A DNA stretch of 64,000 bases from Streptosporangiaceae bacterium (GCA_019245115.1 JAFARZ010000011.1:20023-84022); one strand, 5' to 3'; shown: positions 47,268 through 61,489, numbered from the stretch's first letter. Numbers and translations: made by a program. Notes: generated by a model not told the origin, from the sequence alone.

Positions 47268-48622
47268 GTATTCCGCAGGCTCCGGCGGGAGTGACCGATT
47301 CCGAAGCCACCGAGGGCCGCATCTACACCGTCTCCGGCGACGACTGGGACGAGCTCCATTCGACGCTCGAGACAGAGGACTTCGTCAGCGGCGGGCAGCT
47401 CGTCATCAACATGGGCCCGCAGCACCCGTCCACGCACGGCGTGCTCCGGCTGATCCTCACCCTGGACGGCGAGACCGTCACCGAGACGCGGGCCTCGATC
47501 GGGTACCTGCACACCGGCATCGAGAAGAACATGGAGTACCGCACCTGGACGCAGGGCGTCACGTTCTGCACCAGGATGGACTACCTCATGCCGTTCTTCA
47601 ACGAGGCCACGTACTGCCTCGGGGTGGAGCGGCTGCTCGGCATCGAGGACAAGATCCCGGAGCGGGCCCAGATCATCCGGGTCATGCTGATGGAGTTCAA
47701 CCGGATCTCCTCCCACCTGCAGGGCATCGGCCCGATGGGCATGGAGCTCGGCGCGACCACCATATTCCTCCAGGGCCTGCGGCTTCGCGAGCGCATCCTG
47801 GATCTGTACGAGCTGATCACCGGCCTGCGCATGAATCACGCCTACATCCGGCCCGGCGGCCTGGTGCAGGACCTCCCGCCCGGCACGCTGGAGAAGGTCA
47901 GGGAGTTCCTGGGCTACGGGCCGAAGCTGCTCGGCGACCTGCGCAAGCTGATCGACGCCAACCCCGTCTTCATCGGCCGGACCAAGGGCGTGGCCTACCT
48001 GGATCTGGCGGGCTGCATGGCGCTCGGCGTGACCGGTCCGATGCTGCGGGCCACCGGCCTGCCGTGGGACCTGCGTAAGTCCCAGCCGTACTGCGGCTAC
48101 GAGACCTACGAATTCAACGTGCCGACGGTGGACACCTGCGACGCGTACGGCCGGTACCTGGTCCGCATGGACGAGATGGACGAGTCGATCAAGATCATCA
48201 AGCAGTGCGCCGACCGGCTGGCCGCGCGGCGGTCCGCCGACGACCCGGTGATGATCCGCGACGCCAAGATCGGCTGGCCCGCTCAGCTGTCGCTGGGCCC
48301 GGACGGGCTCGGCCCGTCGCCCGAGCACATCGCGCACATCATGGGCCAGTCCATGGAGGCGCTGATCCACCACTTCAAGATCATCACCGAGGGCTTCCGC
48401 GTGCCGGCCGGACAGGCCTACGTGCCGGTCGAGTCCGCCCGCGGCGAACTCGGCGCGCACGTGGTGAGCGACGGCGGGACGCGCCCGTACCGGGTGCACT
48501 TCCGCGACCCGTCATTCACCAATCTTCAGTCGATCGCGGCGTTGTGCGAAGGCGGCATGGTGGCCGACGTGATCCCGGCGATCGCCAGCATCGACCCCGT
48601 GATGGGAGGGGTGGACAGGTAA
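47264..48622 (+). CDS. nuoD: NADH-quinone oxidoreductase subunit D
   Basis: [79 protein letters not shown]. Confidence 0.98.
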   Translation: MSIPQAPAGVTDSEATEGRIYTVSGDDWDELHSTLETEDFVSGGQLVINMGPQHPSTHGVLRLILTLDGETVTETRASIGYLHTGIEKNMEYRTWTQGVTFCTRMDYLMPFFNEATYCLGVERLLGIEDKIPERAQIIRVMLMEFNRISSHLQGIGPMGMELGATTIFLQGLRLRERILDLYELITGLRMNHAYIRPGGLVQDLPPGTLEKVREFLGYGPKLLGDLRKLIDANPVFIGRTKGVAYLDLAGCMALGVTGPMLRATGLPWDLRKSQPYCGYETYEFNVPTVDTCDAYGRYLVRMDEMDESIKIIKQCADRLAARRSADDPVMIRDAKIGWPAQLSLGPDGLGPSPEHIAHIMGQSMEALIHHFKIITEGFRVPAGQAYVPVESARGELGAHVVSDGGTRPYRVHFRDPSFTNLQSIAALCEGGMVADVIPAIASIDPVMGGVDR

Positions 48623-49353
48623 TGCCCTTCACCGAGGAGGTATGCGCCCGCCTGGATGCGGACGCGGCCCGGATCATCGGCAAGTATCCGGGTGCGAGGT
48701 CGGCGCTGCTGCCGCTGCTCCATCTGGTCCAGGCCGAGGAAGGGTACGTCTCCAACGACGGCATCGCCTACTGCGCGGGCAAGCTCGGGCTGACCGTGAC
48801 CGAGGTGACCGGGGTGGTGAGCTTCTACACCATGTACAAGCGGCGCCCGGTCGGCGAGTACCACGTGGGGGTATGCACCAACGCGGTGTGCGCGGTCCTG
48901 GGCGGCGAACAGATCCTCGCCGAACTGCGCGAGCACCTCGGCGTCGCCGACGACGAGCCGACTCCGGACGGCAAGGTCAGCCTGGAGCACATCGAGTGCA
49001 ATGCCGCCTGTGACTATGCGCCGGTGGTGATGGTGAACTGGGAGTTCTTCGACAACATGACGCCGGCCTCCACCCGCGAGCTCGCCGACGATCTGCGCGC
49101 CGGGAACAGGGTCGCCCCGACCCGCGGCCCGGCACGGCTGTGCAACTGGCGTGAGACGGCCCGGATACTGGCCGGCTTCAACGACGAACAGGCCACCGAC
49201 GGCCCGGCCGCGGGCCCGGCCAGCGTGGCCGGCCTCAAGATCGCCAACGAACGAGGCTGGAAGGCGCCCCCTGCGGGGGGTTACGGGGGGTCGTCTCTCC
49301 CAAGGGGGGACCGGGGGGATGGGTCCCCCCGGCAGAAAGAGGCACGAGCATGA
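48622..49353 (+). CDS. nuoE: NADH-quinone oxidoreductase subunit E
   Basis: LPLLHLVQAEEGYVSNDGIAYCAGKLGLTVTEVTGVVSFYTMYKRRPVGEYHVGVCTNAVCAVLGG, HIECNAACDYAPVVMVNWEFF. Confidence 0.97.
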   Translation: MPFTEEVCARLDADAARIIGKYPGARSALLPLLHLVQAEEGYVSNDGIAYCAGKLGLTVTEVTGVVSFYTMYKRRPVGEYHVGVCTNAVCAVLGGEQILAELREHLGVADDEPTPDGKVSLEHIECNAACDYAPVVMVNWEFFDNMTPASTRELADDLRAGNRVAPTRGPARLCNWRETARILAGFNDEQATDGPAAGPASVAGLKIANERGWKAPPAGGYGGSSLPRGDRGDGSPRQKEARA

Positions 49354-50648
49354 CGGATATTCTCACCCCGGTGCTGACCGCGCACTGGGACCAGCCGGAC
49401 ATTTTCACGCTGGACGGCTACCGGCGGTCCGGCGGCTGGAAGGCGCTGCCGAAGGCGCTGGCCATGGAGCGCGGCGACGTCATCGCCGCGGTCAAGAACT
49501 CGGGACTGCGCGGCCGCGGCGGCGCCGGCTTCCCGACCGGCGTGAAGTGGGGCTTCCTGCCGCAGGGCGACACCAAGCCGCACTACCTGGTGGTCAACGC
49601 GGACGAGTCCGAGCCGGGCGCGTGCAAGGACGTGCCGCTGATGATGGCCAACCCGCATCTGCTCGTCGAGGGCGCGGCCATCGCCTCCTACGCGATCGGT
49701 GCCAGCCACGCCTTCATCTATGTCCGGGGCGAGGTGGCGCACGTGATACGGCGGCTGCGCCACGCGGTGGAGGAGGCATACGAGGCCGGCCTGCTCGGCC
49801 GCGACATCCTCGGCTCCGGGTTCGACCTCGATGTGATCGTGCACGCGGGGGCCGGCGCTTACATCTGCGGCGAGGAGACCGCGCTCCTTGACTCGCTGGA
49901 GGGACGCCGCGGCCTGCCCCGGAACAAGCCGCCGTTCCCGGCGGTAGCCGGCGTGTACGCCCTCCCGACGAACGTGAACAACGTGGAGTCGATCGCCAGC
50001 GTTCCGGCGATCCTGCTCAACGGCGCCGACTGGTTCGCCGGAATCGGCACGGAGAAGTCCAAGGGCTACGGGATCTTCTCCCTGTCCGGGCACATCACCA
50101 CACCCGGCCAGTACGAGGCGCCGCTCGGCATCACGCTGCGTCAGCTGCTCGATCTGGCCGGCGGGATGCGGGCCGGGCACCGGCTCAAGTTCTGGACGGC
50201 CGGCGGCTCGTCGGCGGGAATCCTCACCGACGAGCATCTGGACATGCCGATGGACTTCGAGTCGGTCGCCGCCGCCGGATCCGGGCTCGGCACGAGGTCG
50301 GTGCAGATTTTTGACGAGACCACCTGTGTGGTCCGGGTCATCCTGCGGTGGACCGAGTTCTACCAGCACGAGTCGTGCGGCAAGTGCACACCGTGCCGGG
50401 AAGGAACGTACTGGCTGGTCCGGATGCTTGAGCGGATGGAGCACGGTCAGGGCACCGACGAGGACCTGCCCAAGCTCCTGGATATCTGCGACAACATCGT
50501 CGGCCGCGCGTTCTGCGCGCTTGGCGACAGCGTCGGCCCGCCGATCACATCCGCCGTCCGGTACTTCAGGGACGAATTCCTGCAACACCAGAAGGAAGGC
50601 GGCTGCCCCTTCGACCCGGCAGCATCGACCGCCTGGAGCCAGTCATGA
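49350..50648 (+). CDS. nuoF: NADH-quinone oxidoreductase subunit F
   Basis: [79 protein letters not shown]. Confidence 0.98.
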   Translation: MTDILTPVLTAHWDQPDIFTLDGYRRSGGWKALPKALAMERGDVIAAVKNSGLRGRGGAGFPTGVKWGFLPQGDTKPHYLVVNADESEPGACKDVPLMMANPHLLVEGAAIASYAIGASHAFIYVRGEVAHVIRRLRHAVEEAYEAGLLGRDILGSGFDLDVIVHAGAGAYICGEETALLDSLEGRRGLPRNKPPFPAVAGVYALPTNVNNVESIASVPAILLNGADWFAGIGTEKSKGYGIFSLSGHITTPGQYEAPLGITLRQLLDLAGGMRAGHRLKFWTAGGSSAGILTDEHLDMPMDFESVAAAGSGLGTRSVQIFDETTCVVRVILRWTEFYQHESCGKCTPCREGTYWLVRMLERMEHGQGTDEDLPKLLDICDNIVGRAFCALGDSVGPPITSAVRYFRDEFLQHQKEGGCPFDPAASTAWSQS

Positions 50649-50670
50649 GCGAGCTGGCGCGGAGGGAAAA

Positions 50671-53064
50671 ATGAGCGAGCTTGAGCGGGCCCAGGACACC
50701 GTTACCGTCACCATTGACGGGTTCGAGATCAGCGTGCCCAAGGGCATGCTGATCATCCGGGCGGCGGAGATGCTCGGCATCCAGATCCCGCGATTCTGCG
50801 ACCACCCGCTGCTCGACCCGATCGGGGCCTGCCGGCAATGCCTGGTCGAGGTGGAGGGCCAGCGCAAGCCGATGGCGTCCTGCATCACCCCGTGTGCCGA
50901 GGGCATGGTGGTGCGCACCCAGTTCACGTCACCGGTCGCGGACAAGGCGCAGCAGGGCGTGATGGAACTGCTGCTCATCAACCATCCGCTGGACTGCCCG
51001 ATGTGTGACAAGGGCGGTGAGTGCCCGCTGCAGAACCAGGCCATGTCCAACGGGCGGGGCGAGACCAGGTTCGCCGAGCAGAAGCGGGAGTTCGCCAAGC
51101 CGGTGGCGATCTCGGCCCAGGTCCTCCTGGACCGGGAACGGTGCATCTCCTGCACCCGCTGCGTGCGTACGTCGGAGGAGATCGCCGGCGACGCGTTCAT
51201 CGACTTCATCGAGCGCGGCCCCAGCCAGTTCATCGGCACCGCCGAGGGCGAGCCGTTCAACTCCTACTTCTCCGGCAACACCATCCAGGTGTGCCCGGTG
51301 GGCGCGCTCACCAGCACCGGCTACCGGTTCCACGCCCGCCCGTTCGACCTGGTGTCCACGCCCAGCGTGTGCGAGCACTGTGCGTCGGGCTGCCGGCTGC
51401 GGACCGACCACCGGCGCGGCCGGGTGATGCGGCGGCTGGCCGGCGACGACCCGGCGGTGAACGAGGAGTGGAGCTGCGACAAGGGCCGCTTCGCGTTCCG
51501 CTACCCGGCCCAGCCGGACCGGCTCATCGCCCCGCTGGTGCGCAACGCCGACGGCGTGCTGGAACCGGCCTCCTGGCCGCACGCCCTGTCGGTCGCCGCG
51601 CAGGGCCTGCTCCGGGCGCGAGAGCGATCCGGCGGCGTGGGCGTGCTCACCGGCGGCCGGCTGACCCTGGAGGACGCGTATGCCTACGCCAAGTTCGCCC
51701 GGGTCGCGCTGGACTCCAACGACATTGACATGCGGGCGCGGGCGCACTCGGCCGAGGAGGAGCAGTTCCTCGCCGCCTGCGTGGCCGGCCGCGGCATCAA
51801 CGCGACCTACGCCGACCTGGAGCGGGCGCCGGCCGTGCTGCTGGCCGGGTTCGAGCCCGAGGACGAGTCGCCCATCGTCTTCCTGCGGCTGCACAAGGCG
51901 GTCCGCAAGGGCAGCCAGCGGGTGTTCTCCATCGCTCCGTTCGCCAGCTGGGGGCTCATCAAGCTCAAGGGTGAGCTGCTCGCGACCATCCCGGGAGAGG
52001 AAGCCGCCGCGCTGACGGCGCTCGCCGCCGGCAACGGCCCCGCCGAGGTGCTGGGCAAGGAGGGGGCGATCATCCTGGTCGGCGAGCGGCTGGCCGAGGC
52101 GCCGGGGGCGCTGGCGGCCGCGGCCCGGCTCGCCACCGCGACCGGCGCGAAGCTCGCCTGGGTGCCGCGCCGGGCCGGCGAGCGTGGCGCGATCGAGGCC
52201 GGTGCGCTACCCAGCCTGCTGCCGGCCGGCCGTCCGGTAACCGACCCGGAGGCGCGGGCCGAGGTAGCCCGGACCTGGGGGAAGAGTTCACTGCCCGCCA
52301 CGCCGGGCCGTGACACCGCCGGCATTCTGGCCGAGGCAGCGGCTCAGCGGCTCGGCGCGCTGGTCGTCGCCGGGGTCGACCCGGCCGACCTGCCCGGCCC
52401 GGCCGGCGCGCTGCGCGCGCTGGAGATGACGCCGTTCGTGGTGAGCATGGAGCTGCGGGCCAGCGCGGTCACCGACCGGGCCGACGTGGTGTTCCCCGTC
52501 GCCGCGGTGGCGGAGAAGGCCGGCACGTTCGTGAACTGGGAGGGCCGCGGCGGCACGTTCGAGGCCGCGCTGCGGGTGCCCGAGGTGCGGACTGACCTGT
52601 ACGTGCTCGGCGCGATCGCCGACGAGATGGACGTCCACCTGGGCCTACCCGACGAGGCATCCGCCCGGGCCGAACTCGCCGCGCTGGGCGTCTGGCACGG
52701 TCCCCGCCCCGAGCCGCCCGCGGTGACCTCGAACGGCACGACGACGTTTCTCGGTGTCGGCGGCAGCGGGGCGCACCCCGCCCGGCTGGCCACCTGGCAT
52801 CAGCTCCTCGACAACGGCCGGATGCAGGACGGCGAGATCTACCTGGCCGGCACCGCCCGGGCGGTGGTGGCGAGGATGTCAGAACAGACCGCGACGCAAG
52901 CCGGTGTGGCGGACGGCGATAAGGTGACCATCGCCACCGGCCAGGGATCGGCGACGCTTCCCGTAGAAGTGACGACCATGGTCGATGACACGGTGTGGAT
53001 TCCGGCCGGGACGATTCCGGGCGCGACCCACGGGAGCATGGTGACGCTTAGGAGAGCACAGTGA
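50671..53064 (+). CDS. nuoG: NADH-quinone oxidoreductase subunit G
   Basis: [56 protein letters not shown], molybdopterin oxidoreductase-like C-terminus. Confidence 0.97.
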   Translation: MSELERAQDTVTVTIDGFEISVPKGMLIIRAAEMLGIQIPRFCDHPLLDPIGACRQCLVEVEGQRKPMASCITPCAEGMVVRTQFTSPVADKAQQGVMELLLINHPLDCPMCDKGGECPLQNQAMSNGRGETRFAEQKREFAKPVAISAQVLLDRERCISCTRCVRTSEEIAGDAFIDFIERGPSQFIGTAEGEPFNSYFSGNTIQVCPVGALTSTGYRFHARPFDLVSTPSVCEHCASGCRLRTDHRRGRVMRRLAGDDPAVNEEWSCDKGRFAFRYPAQPDRLIAPLVRNADGVLEPASWPHALSVAAQGLLRARERSGGVGVLTGGRLTLEDAYAYAKFARVALDSNDIDMRARAHSAEEEQFLAACVAGRGINATYADLERAPAVLLAGFEPEDESPIVFLRLHKAVRKGSQRVFSIAPFASWGLIKLKGELLATIPGEEAAALTALAAGNGPAEVLGKEGAIILVGERLAEAPGALAAAARLATATGAKLAWVPRRAGERGAIEAGALPSLLPAGRPVTDPEARAEVARTWGKSSLPATPGRDTAGILAEAAAQRLGALVVAGVDPADLPGPAGALRALEMTPFVVSMELRASAVTDRADVVFPVAAVAEKAGTFVNWEGRGGTFEAALRVPEVRTDLYVLGAIADEMDVHLGLPDEASARAELAALGVWHGPRPEPPAVTSNGTTTFLGVGGSGAHPARLATWHQLLDNGRMQDGEIYLAGTARAVVARMSEQTATQAGVADGDKVTIATGQGSATLPVEVTTMVDDTVWIPAGTIPGATHGSMVTLRRAQ

Positions 53065-54350
53065 CAACGCACGTGCTGGGGGCGGATCCGACGCTGGGGG
53101 ACTTCAACACGCTCATCCCGTGGATGGTGCTGCTGAAGGTCGCGTTCGTGTTCGTCTTCCTGCTGCTCGTGACCATGTTCATGATCTGGTTCGAGCGGCG
53201 GGTCATCGGCCGGATGCAGAACCGCCCCGGCCCCAACCGGGCCGGGCCGTTCGGGCTGCTCCAGCCCATCGCGGACGCGCTGAAGCTGCCGCTGAAGGAA
53301 GACATCATCCCGACCACGGCGGACAAGGCGATCTTCGTGCTCGCCCCGGTCTTGTCGGCGGTTCCCGCCTTCATCGGTATCTCGATCATCCCGTTCGGCC
53401 CGATCGTGTCGATCTTCCACCACCACACCCCGCTCCAGGTCAGCGACCTGCCGGTCGCGGTGCTGCTGATCCTCGCGATGAGCTCGATGGGCGTGTACGG
53501 CATCGTGCTGGCCGGCTGGGCGTCGGGCTCGCCATACTCGCTGCTCGGCGCGCTGCGCTCGGCCGCTCAGGTGATCAGCTACGAGATCGCGATGGGGCTC
53601 GCCTTCGTCGCGGTGTTCCTGGTCGCAGGGTCGCTGTCCACCAGCGCGATCGTCAGCGCCCAGCAGCACGAATGGTTCATCTACCTGGTGCCGTCGTTCA
53701 TCATCTACCTGTTCACGATGGTCGGCGAGACCAACCGGCTGCCGTTCGACCTGCCCGAAGGCGAGGGCGAGCTGGTCGCGGGCTACCACACCGAGTACGC
53801 CTCGATGAAGTTCGCGATGTTCTACCTCGCCGAGTACATCAACATGACCACGGTCTCCGCGCTGGCCACCACGCTGTTCCTGGGCGGCTGGCGGGCCCCG
53901 TGGCCGCTGTCGCTGTGGTCGGGCGCGAACAGCGGCTGGTGGCCGATGCTGTGGTTCGTGATCAAGGTCATGATCCTGCTGTTCGGCTTCGTCTGGCTGC
54001 GGGGGACGCTGCCCCGGGTCCGCTACGACCAGCTCATGTCGATCGGCTGGAAGGTGCTGATCCCGGGTTCGATCGTGTGGATCCTGATGATCGCGACCGT
54101 ACGCGCCTACCGGCTGGATACCAGAAATACGGTCCCGTACTGGGTGGGCGGCATAACCCTGGTCATCCTGCTGGGGCTGGTCCTCATGTGGGACGCGTCG
54201 GCACAGCGCAAGGCCGCCGACTTCGAGACTGGCCGGGCGCACGCCGCGGGCGGCGAGAATCCCCCGTTCCCGGTCCCGCCGCTGGACTTGCCCCATTATC
54301 ACGGCATCGACGTCGAAACCGCCTCCACGAAGGAGGTCACAGGTGGCTAA
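53061..54350 (+). CDS. nuoH: NADH-quinone oxidoreductase subunit H
   Basis: [78 protein letters not shown]. Confidence 0.98.
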   Translation: MTTHVLGADPTLGDFNTLIPWMVLLKVAFVFVFLLLVTMFMIWFERRVIGRMQNRPGPNRAGPFGLLQPIADALKLPLKEDIIPTTADKAIFVLAPVLSAVPAFIGISIIPFGPIVSIFHHHTPLQVSDLPVAVLLILAMSSMGVYGIVLAGWASGSPYSLLGALRSAAQVISYEIAMGLAFVAVFLVAGSLSTSAIVSAQQHEWFIYLVPSFIIYLFTMVGETNRLPFDLPEGEGELVAGYHTEYASMKFAMFYLAEYINMTTVSALATTLFLGGWRAPWPLSLWSGANSGWWPMLWFVIKVMILLFGFVWLRGTLPRVRYDQLMSIGWKVLIPGSIVWILMIATVRAYRLDTRNTVPYWVGGITLVILLGLVLMWDASAQRKAADFETGRAHAAGGENPPFPVPPLDLPHYHGIDVETASTKEVTGG

Positions 54351-54963
54351 TTCGATCAGTGACTGGCTGAACCCCATCAAGGGGTTCGGGGTCACCTTCC
54401 ACGAAATGTTCCGTAAGCCGGAAACCGTCTACTACCCGGAGGAGAAGCGGCCGACCGCGCCGCGGTTCCACGGTCACCACCAGCTCAACCGGTGGCCGGA
54501 CGGGCTGGAGAAGTGCATCGGCTGCGAGCTGTGCGCGTGGGCGTGCCCGGCCGACGCCATCTACGTCGAGGGCCGGGACAACCGCCCGGATCAGCGCTAC
54601 TCTCCGGGCGAGCGGTACGGTGCCGTCTACCAGATCAACTACCTGCGCTGCATCCTGTGCGGAATGTGCATCGAGGCCTGCCCGACCCGCGCGCTGACGA
54701 TGACCAACGAATACGAGATCGCCGACGACAGCCGGGAAAACCTCATCTGGACCAAGGAGCAGCTGCTCGCGCCGCTGCAGCCCGGCATGGAAGCGCCGCC
54801 GCACCCCATGCGGCTCGGCGACGACGAGAAGGACTACTACCGGCTCGGCGCCGCGGGCGTGATGGCGCCGCCGCGCGCGCCCGGCATGGAGGGACCGGGC
54901 GGACCGTCCGGGCCCGCGGTGCTGGCTGAGATCTCGTCCGAGGACGAGGAGGAGGCACAGTGA
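54343..54963 (+). CDS. nuoI: NADH-quinone oxidoreductase subunit I
   Basis: [47 protein letters not shown]. Confidence 0.98.
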   Translation: MANSISDWLNPIKGFGVTFHEMFRKPETVYYPEEKRPTAPRFHGHHQLNRWPDGLEKCIGCELCAWACPADAIYVEGRDNRPDQRYSPGERYGAVYQINYLRCILCGMCIEACPTRALTMTNEYEIADDSRENLIWTKEQLLAPLQPGMEAPPHPMRLGDDEKDYYRLGAAGVMAPPRAPGMEGPGGPSGPAVLAEISSEDEEEAQ

Positions 54964-55817
54964 CTCACGGGTTCCTGGCCCAGAGCCTCGCGTCGGGCAC
55001 CAACGCGGACGCCATCACCCGGGAGTCCCTGTTCTGGATCCTCGCGGTCCTCTCGGTGTCCGCCGCGCTCGGCATGGTCCTGGTCCGGCGCGCGGTGCAC
55101 TGCGCGCTGATGCTGGCCGTCGTGATGCTGTCGCTGGCCACCATGTACGCGATGCAGGGAGCGCCGTTCCTGGCCTTCGTGCAGATCATCGTGTACACGG
55201 GCGCGGTGCTCATGCTGTTCCTGTTCGTCCTGATGCTGATCGGGATCGCTTCCTCGGATTCCATCGTGGAGACGATCAAGGGCCAGCGGCTGGCCGCGGG
55301 CCTGGCCGCCATCGGCTTCTTCGTCCTGCTGGCGCTCGGCATCGGGCACGCGGCCCTCGGCCCGCCGGTGCACCAGACCGATGCGCTCAACGGGTCGGGC
55401 AACCTCACCGGCATCGCGCAACTGGTCTTCACCACCTACGTCTTCCCGTTCGAAGTCACCGGCGCGCTGCTGATCACCGCGGCGCTCGGCGCGATGGTGC
55501 TCGCCCACCGCGAACGCACCGCGCCCAAGCCGACCCAGCGGGAACTCGCCATCAGGCGGGTGGAGAGCGGACACGTGGCGCCGGAGCCGCCGCCGGGCGT
55601 CTACGCGCTGCACGACGCGGTGGACCGGCCCGCGCTGCTGCCCGACGGAACGACCACCGACCGGTCGGTCAGCCCTGTGCTGGCCCAGCGGCTCGTGGGG
55701 GAAGCACCACCGTCCGTTCGTGATAAGCCTGAGCAACCTGCATTGGAGCCAGGAGGCAGTGTTAGCCAAAGGGGGGGCAACCCCCCTTCAACCCCCCGAG
55801 GGGGGGCGAAATCATGA
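54960..55817 (+). CDS. nuoJ: NADH-quinone oxidoreductase subunit J
   Basis: [71 protein letters not shown]. Confidence 0.95.
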   Translation: MTHGFLAQSLASGTNADAITRESLFWILAVLSVSAALGMVLVRRAVHCALMLAVVMLSLATMYAMQGAPFLAFVQIIVYTGAVLMLFLFVLMLIGIASSDSIVETIKGQRLAAGLAAIGFFVLLALGIGHAALGPPVHQTDALNGSGNLTGIAQLVFTTYVFPFEVTGALLITAALGAMVLAHRERTAPKPTQRELAIRRVESGHVAPEPPPGVYALHDAVDRPALLPDGTTTDRSVSPVLAQRLVGEAPPSVRDKPEQPALEPGGSVSQRGGNPPSTPRGGAKS

Positions 55818-56113
55818 GTCCCGTGCATTACGTGGCCCTCGCGGTGATCCTGTTCGTCATCGGCGGGGTCGGTGTCCTGGTCCGGCGCAACGCCATCATC
55901 ATCTTCATGTGCATTGAGCTGATGCTGAACGCGTGCAACCTCGCGTTCGTCGCGTTCGCTTCGATGCACGGCAACCTGGATGGCCAGGTCATCGCCTTCT
56001 TCGTGATGGTCGTCGCGGCGGCCGAGGTCGTCGTCGGCCTCGCGATCCTGATGGCGATCTACCGAGCCCGCAGGTCAGCCTCGGTTGATGATGCCAATCT
56101 GCTGAAGTACTGA
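55814..56113 (+). CDS. nuoK: NADH-quinone oxidoreductase subunit K
   Basis: [47 protein letters not shown]. Confidence 0.97.
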   Translation: MSPVHYVALAVILFVIGGVGVLVRRNAIIIFMCIELMLNACNLAFVAFASMHGNLDGQVIAFFVMVVAAAEVVVGLAILMAIYRARRSASVDDANLLKY

Positions 56114-56145
56114 ACTAGATAAACACTGAGGGGACGAGCGAGCTT

Positions 56146-58109
<1,964 letters not shown>

Positions 58110-58110
<1 letters not shown>

Positions 58111-59759
58111 TGAACGTCGTCGCTAACGGCTTCCCGTGGCTGACACTGGCCGGCGGGCTGCCCCTGTTCGGTGCTCTGGTGGTCGCTCTCCTCCCGGGGG
58201 GTTCCGGGGGGTCGTCCCCCCGGGCCAGCACTGCCGGCCTGCCGGCTGATTCGGCGGCGGTCGACGTACGGACGCGCGACTCGCTGGCGAAGATCATTGC
58301 TCTGGCGTTCTCGCTGGCCACCCTGGTGGTCGTGATCATCATCGCGGTGAGGTTCCGGGTCGGCGGGCCCGCGTTCCAGTTCACCGAGCAGTACTCGTGG
58401 ATCCCGCAGTTCGGCGTGCACTACGCGCTCGGCGTGGACGGCATCGCGCTGGTGCTGATCGCGATGTCGGCGGTGCTGATGCCGGTCGTGATCCTGGCCG
58501 GGTGGAACGACGCGGACTCAGGGACTGCGCGGCACAGCGTCAAGACCTACTTCGCGCTGCTGCTCGTGCTGGAAACCATGATGATCGGGGTGTTCGCCGC
58601 CACCGACGTCTTCCTGTTCTATGTGTTCTTCGAAGCCATGCTGATCCCGATGTACTTCCTGATCGGCTCCTATGGCGTCGGGAAACGGCAGTACGCGGCG
58701 GTCAAGTTCCTGCTCTACAGCCTGCTCGGCGGGTTGCTCATGCTGGTCGCGGTCATCGCGCTGTACGTGTACAGCGTGCGGTCGCCGGCCACCGCGCACC
58801 ACGGCTCGTTCCTGTTCAGCGAACTGATACAGGTGTCGCTGTCGCCGGTCGTGCAGAAGTGGCTGTTCCTCGGCTTCTTCATCGCGTTCGCGATCAAGGC
58901 GCCGCTGTGGCCGTTCCACACCTGGCTGCCGGACGCGGCCGCGTCGGCCCAGCCGGGCGGCGCGGTGCTGCTGGTCGGCGTGCTGGACAAGGTCGGCACG
59001 TTCGGCATGCTGCGGTACTGCTTCGAGCTGTTCCCGTCCGCGGCTCGATATTTCACGCCTCTGGTGGTGACCCTTGCCGTCATCGGCGTGATCTACGGCG
59101 CGATCGTCGCGATCGGGCAGCAGGACCTGAAACGGCTGATCGCGTACACCTCGATCTCGCACTTCGGCTTCATCGCGCTCGGGGTGTTCGTGATGACGTC
59201 CCAGGGCGTGGCCGGGGCGACCCTGTACATGGTCAACCACGGGTTCGTCACCGGCGCGCTGTTCCTGCTGGCCGGGTTCCTGATCACCCGGCGGGGGTCG
59301 TCGCTGATCTCCGACTACGGCGGCGTGCAGAGCGTGGCGCCGATGCTGGCCGGGTTGTTCCTCGTGTCGGGCCTGGCGGGCTTGTCGCTGCCCGGTCTGT
59401 CGACCTTCGTGTCCGAGTTCCTGGTGCTGCTGGGCACGTTCTCCCGGTACAAGGTGCCCGCCGTGATCGCCACCGCCGGGATCATCCTGGCCGCGATCTA
59501 CATCCTGTGGATGTACCAGCGGATGATGAACGGGCCGGTCAAACCGTCGGTCTCGACGATGCCCGACCTGCGTGCGCGCGAGGTGCTCGCGGTCGCGCCA
59601 CTGCTGGCGCTGACCGTGTTCGTCGGCGTCTATCCCAAACCCGTGCTCGACATCATCAACCCCGCGGTGCGGACCACGATGTCGCAGGTCCATCAGGTCG
59701 ATCCCACGCCAGCTCATCCCGCTCCCGGTTATGCCGCGCAGAACGGAGTCGCGCCATGA
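58110..59759 (+). CDS. nuoM: NADH-quinone oxidoreductase subunit M
   Basis: FFEAMLIPMYFLIGSYG, APLWPFHTWLPDAAASAQPGGAVLLVGVLDKVGTFGMLRYC, LIAYTSISHFGFIALG. Confidence 0.96.
58204..58223. repeat. G6-TCGT-C6 hairpin inside nuoM (CCGGGGGG-TCGT-CCCCCCGG)
   Basis: Same core and loop as in tatD at 12303-12324. Confidence 0.9.
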
Positions 59760-61342
59760 GCGCCGTGAGTACCACCGCCCTGGCGGCTTCCACGATCACC
59801 CCGCCGAACATCGAGTACAGCCAGGTCGCGCCGATGCTGGTGGTCTTCGGCGCGGCGCTGGCCGGCGTCCTGGTCGAGGCGTTCACGCCCCGGCCGCTGC
59901 GTCGCCCGGTGCACCTGGTCCTGGCGCTGGGCTCGCTGGCCGCCGCCTTCGTCTGGACGATCGTCATCGCCGGGACGCATCACATTTTCACCGGTGGCAG
60001 CGCTGGGCACGTGGCGGCGAATGGCGCGGTCGCGGTGGACCGGCCGACCCTGTTCATCCAGGCCACGATCCTGGTGCTGGCGCTGGTGAGCATAATGCTG
60101 CTGGCCGACACGTCCATCTCGCCGTTCGCGGCGCAGGCGGCCGCGCCGCCCGGTTCGGCGGAGGAGCGCGAGAGCCTGGCCGCCGGGTTCATGCACACCG
60201 AGATCTTCCCGCTGACGCTGTTCGCGGTCGGCGGCATGCTGCTGTTCCCCGCCTCCAACGACCTGCTCACCATGTTCGTCGCGCTGGAGGTGCTGTCGCT
60301 GCCGTTGTACCTGCTGTGCGGGCTGGCCCGGCGGCGGCGGCTGATTTCCCACGAAGCGGCGATGAAGTACTTCCTGCTCGGCGCGTACTCCTCGGCGTTC
60401 TTCCTGTTCGGCATCGCGATGCTGTACGGGTTCGCCGGGTCGGTCAGGCTGTCCGCCATCGCGTCGGAAGCGGCTGTCAACACCTCCAACTCCACGCTGC
60501 TGTACGCCGGGATCGCGCTGGCCGGGCTCGGGCTGTTGTTCAAGATCGGAGCGGTGCCGTTCCACGGCTGGAAGCCGGACGTCTACCAGGGCGCGCCCAC
60601 GCCGATCACGGCGCTGATGGCATCGTGTGTGGTGGTGTCCGGGTTCGGCGCTCTGCTGCGGGTGTTCTACGTGGCGTTCGGGGCGCTGACCTGGGACTGG
60701 CGCCCGGCGTTCTGGGTGATCGCGATCCTGACCATGGTCATCGGCGCGATCATCGCCGTCACCCAGACCGACGTCAAACGGCTGCTCGCCTACTCCTCCA
60801 TCGCGCACGCCGGCTTCGTGCTGACCGCGGTGATCGCGGTGTCCACGGCGGGGCTGTCCAGCAGCCTGTTCTACCTGGTCTCCTACGGGTTCACCACGGT
60901 GGGCGCGTTCGCCGTCATCACCCTGGTCCGGGACGCGGGCGGGGAGGCCTGGCACCTGTCCAGATGGGCCGGGCTGGGCCGGCGGTCTCCGGTGGTGGCC
61001 GGTATCTTCGCGCTGTTCCTGCTCGCCTTCGCCGGTATCCCGCTGACGAGCGGGTTCATGGGGAAGTTCACGGTCTTCCAGGCCGCCATCGCGGCCGGGG
61101 AGACGCCGCTGGTGATCGTCGGCGTGGTGGCCAGCGCGGTCGCCGCGTTCTTCTACGTCCGGGTGATCGTGCTGATGTTCTTCAGCGACCCCCTGCCCGA
61201 CGGCCCGGAGGTCGTGGTGCCCGGCGTGTTCACCGCCTCCGCGGTGACGGTCGGCGTGATCGCCACGCTGTTCCTCGGGATCATCCCAGGACCGGTACTG
61301 GACCTGGCCAGTCATGCCGCGAACCAACTGTTCGTCCGCTGA
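59756..61342 (+). CDS. nuoN: NADH-quinone oxidoreductase subunit N
   Basis: AMKYFLLGAYSSAFFLFGIAMLYG, PFHGWKPDVYQGAPTPITALMASCVVVSGF, LLAYSSIAHAGFVL. Confidence 0.96.
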   Translation: MSAVSTTALAASTITPPNIEYSQVAPMLVVFGAALAGVLVEAFTPRPLRRPVHLVLALGSLAAAFVWTIVIAGTHHIFTGGSAGHVAANGAVAVDRPTLFIQATILVLALVSIMLLADTSISPFAAQAAAPPGSAEERESLAAGFMHTEIFPLTLFAVGGMLLFPASNDLLTMFVALEVLSLPLYLLCGLARRRRLISHEAAMKYFLLGAYSSAFFLFGIAMLYGFAGSVRLSAIASEAAVNTSNSTLLYAGIALAGLGLLFKIGAVPFHGWKPDVYQGAPTPITALMASCVVVSGFGALLRVFYVAFGALTWDWRPAFWVIAILTMVIGAIIAVTQTDVKRLLAYSSIAHAGFVLTAVIAVSTAGLSSSLFYLVSYGFTTVGAFAVITLVRDAGGEAWHLSRWAGLGRRSPVVAGIFALFLLAFAGIPLTSGFMGKFTVFQAAIAAGETPLVIVGVVASAVAAFFYVRVIVLMFFSDPLPDGPEVVVPGVFTASAVTVGVIATLFLGIIPGPVLDLASHAANQLFVR

Positions 61343-61453
61343 AGTAATACGGTTGGTTTGCGTCCACCGGGGGATCCGCCACGAGCGAGAGCTTGGTTCT
61401 GAGCCCCCGGGGGACAGTAGCCCCGCGGCGAGCGAAGCGAGCTTCGCGGATCG

Positions 61454-61489
61454 CCCGGCTGCGAAGGCCCGAAGGGTCTTCCAGCCGGG
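61454..61489 (+). terminator. Long imperfect hairpin after nuoN
   Basis: CCCGGCTG-c-GAAGGCCC-gaa-GGGTCTTC-CAGCCGGG: about 16 bp including a G-U pair and a one-base bulge; no T-tract. Confidence 0.6.

Noticed and set aside
58397-61342. 981-aa ORF as a single protein
   Set aside because: First half is an out-of-frame reading of nuoM; only the part from 59756 (nuoN) is genuine.
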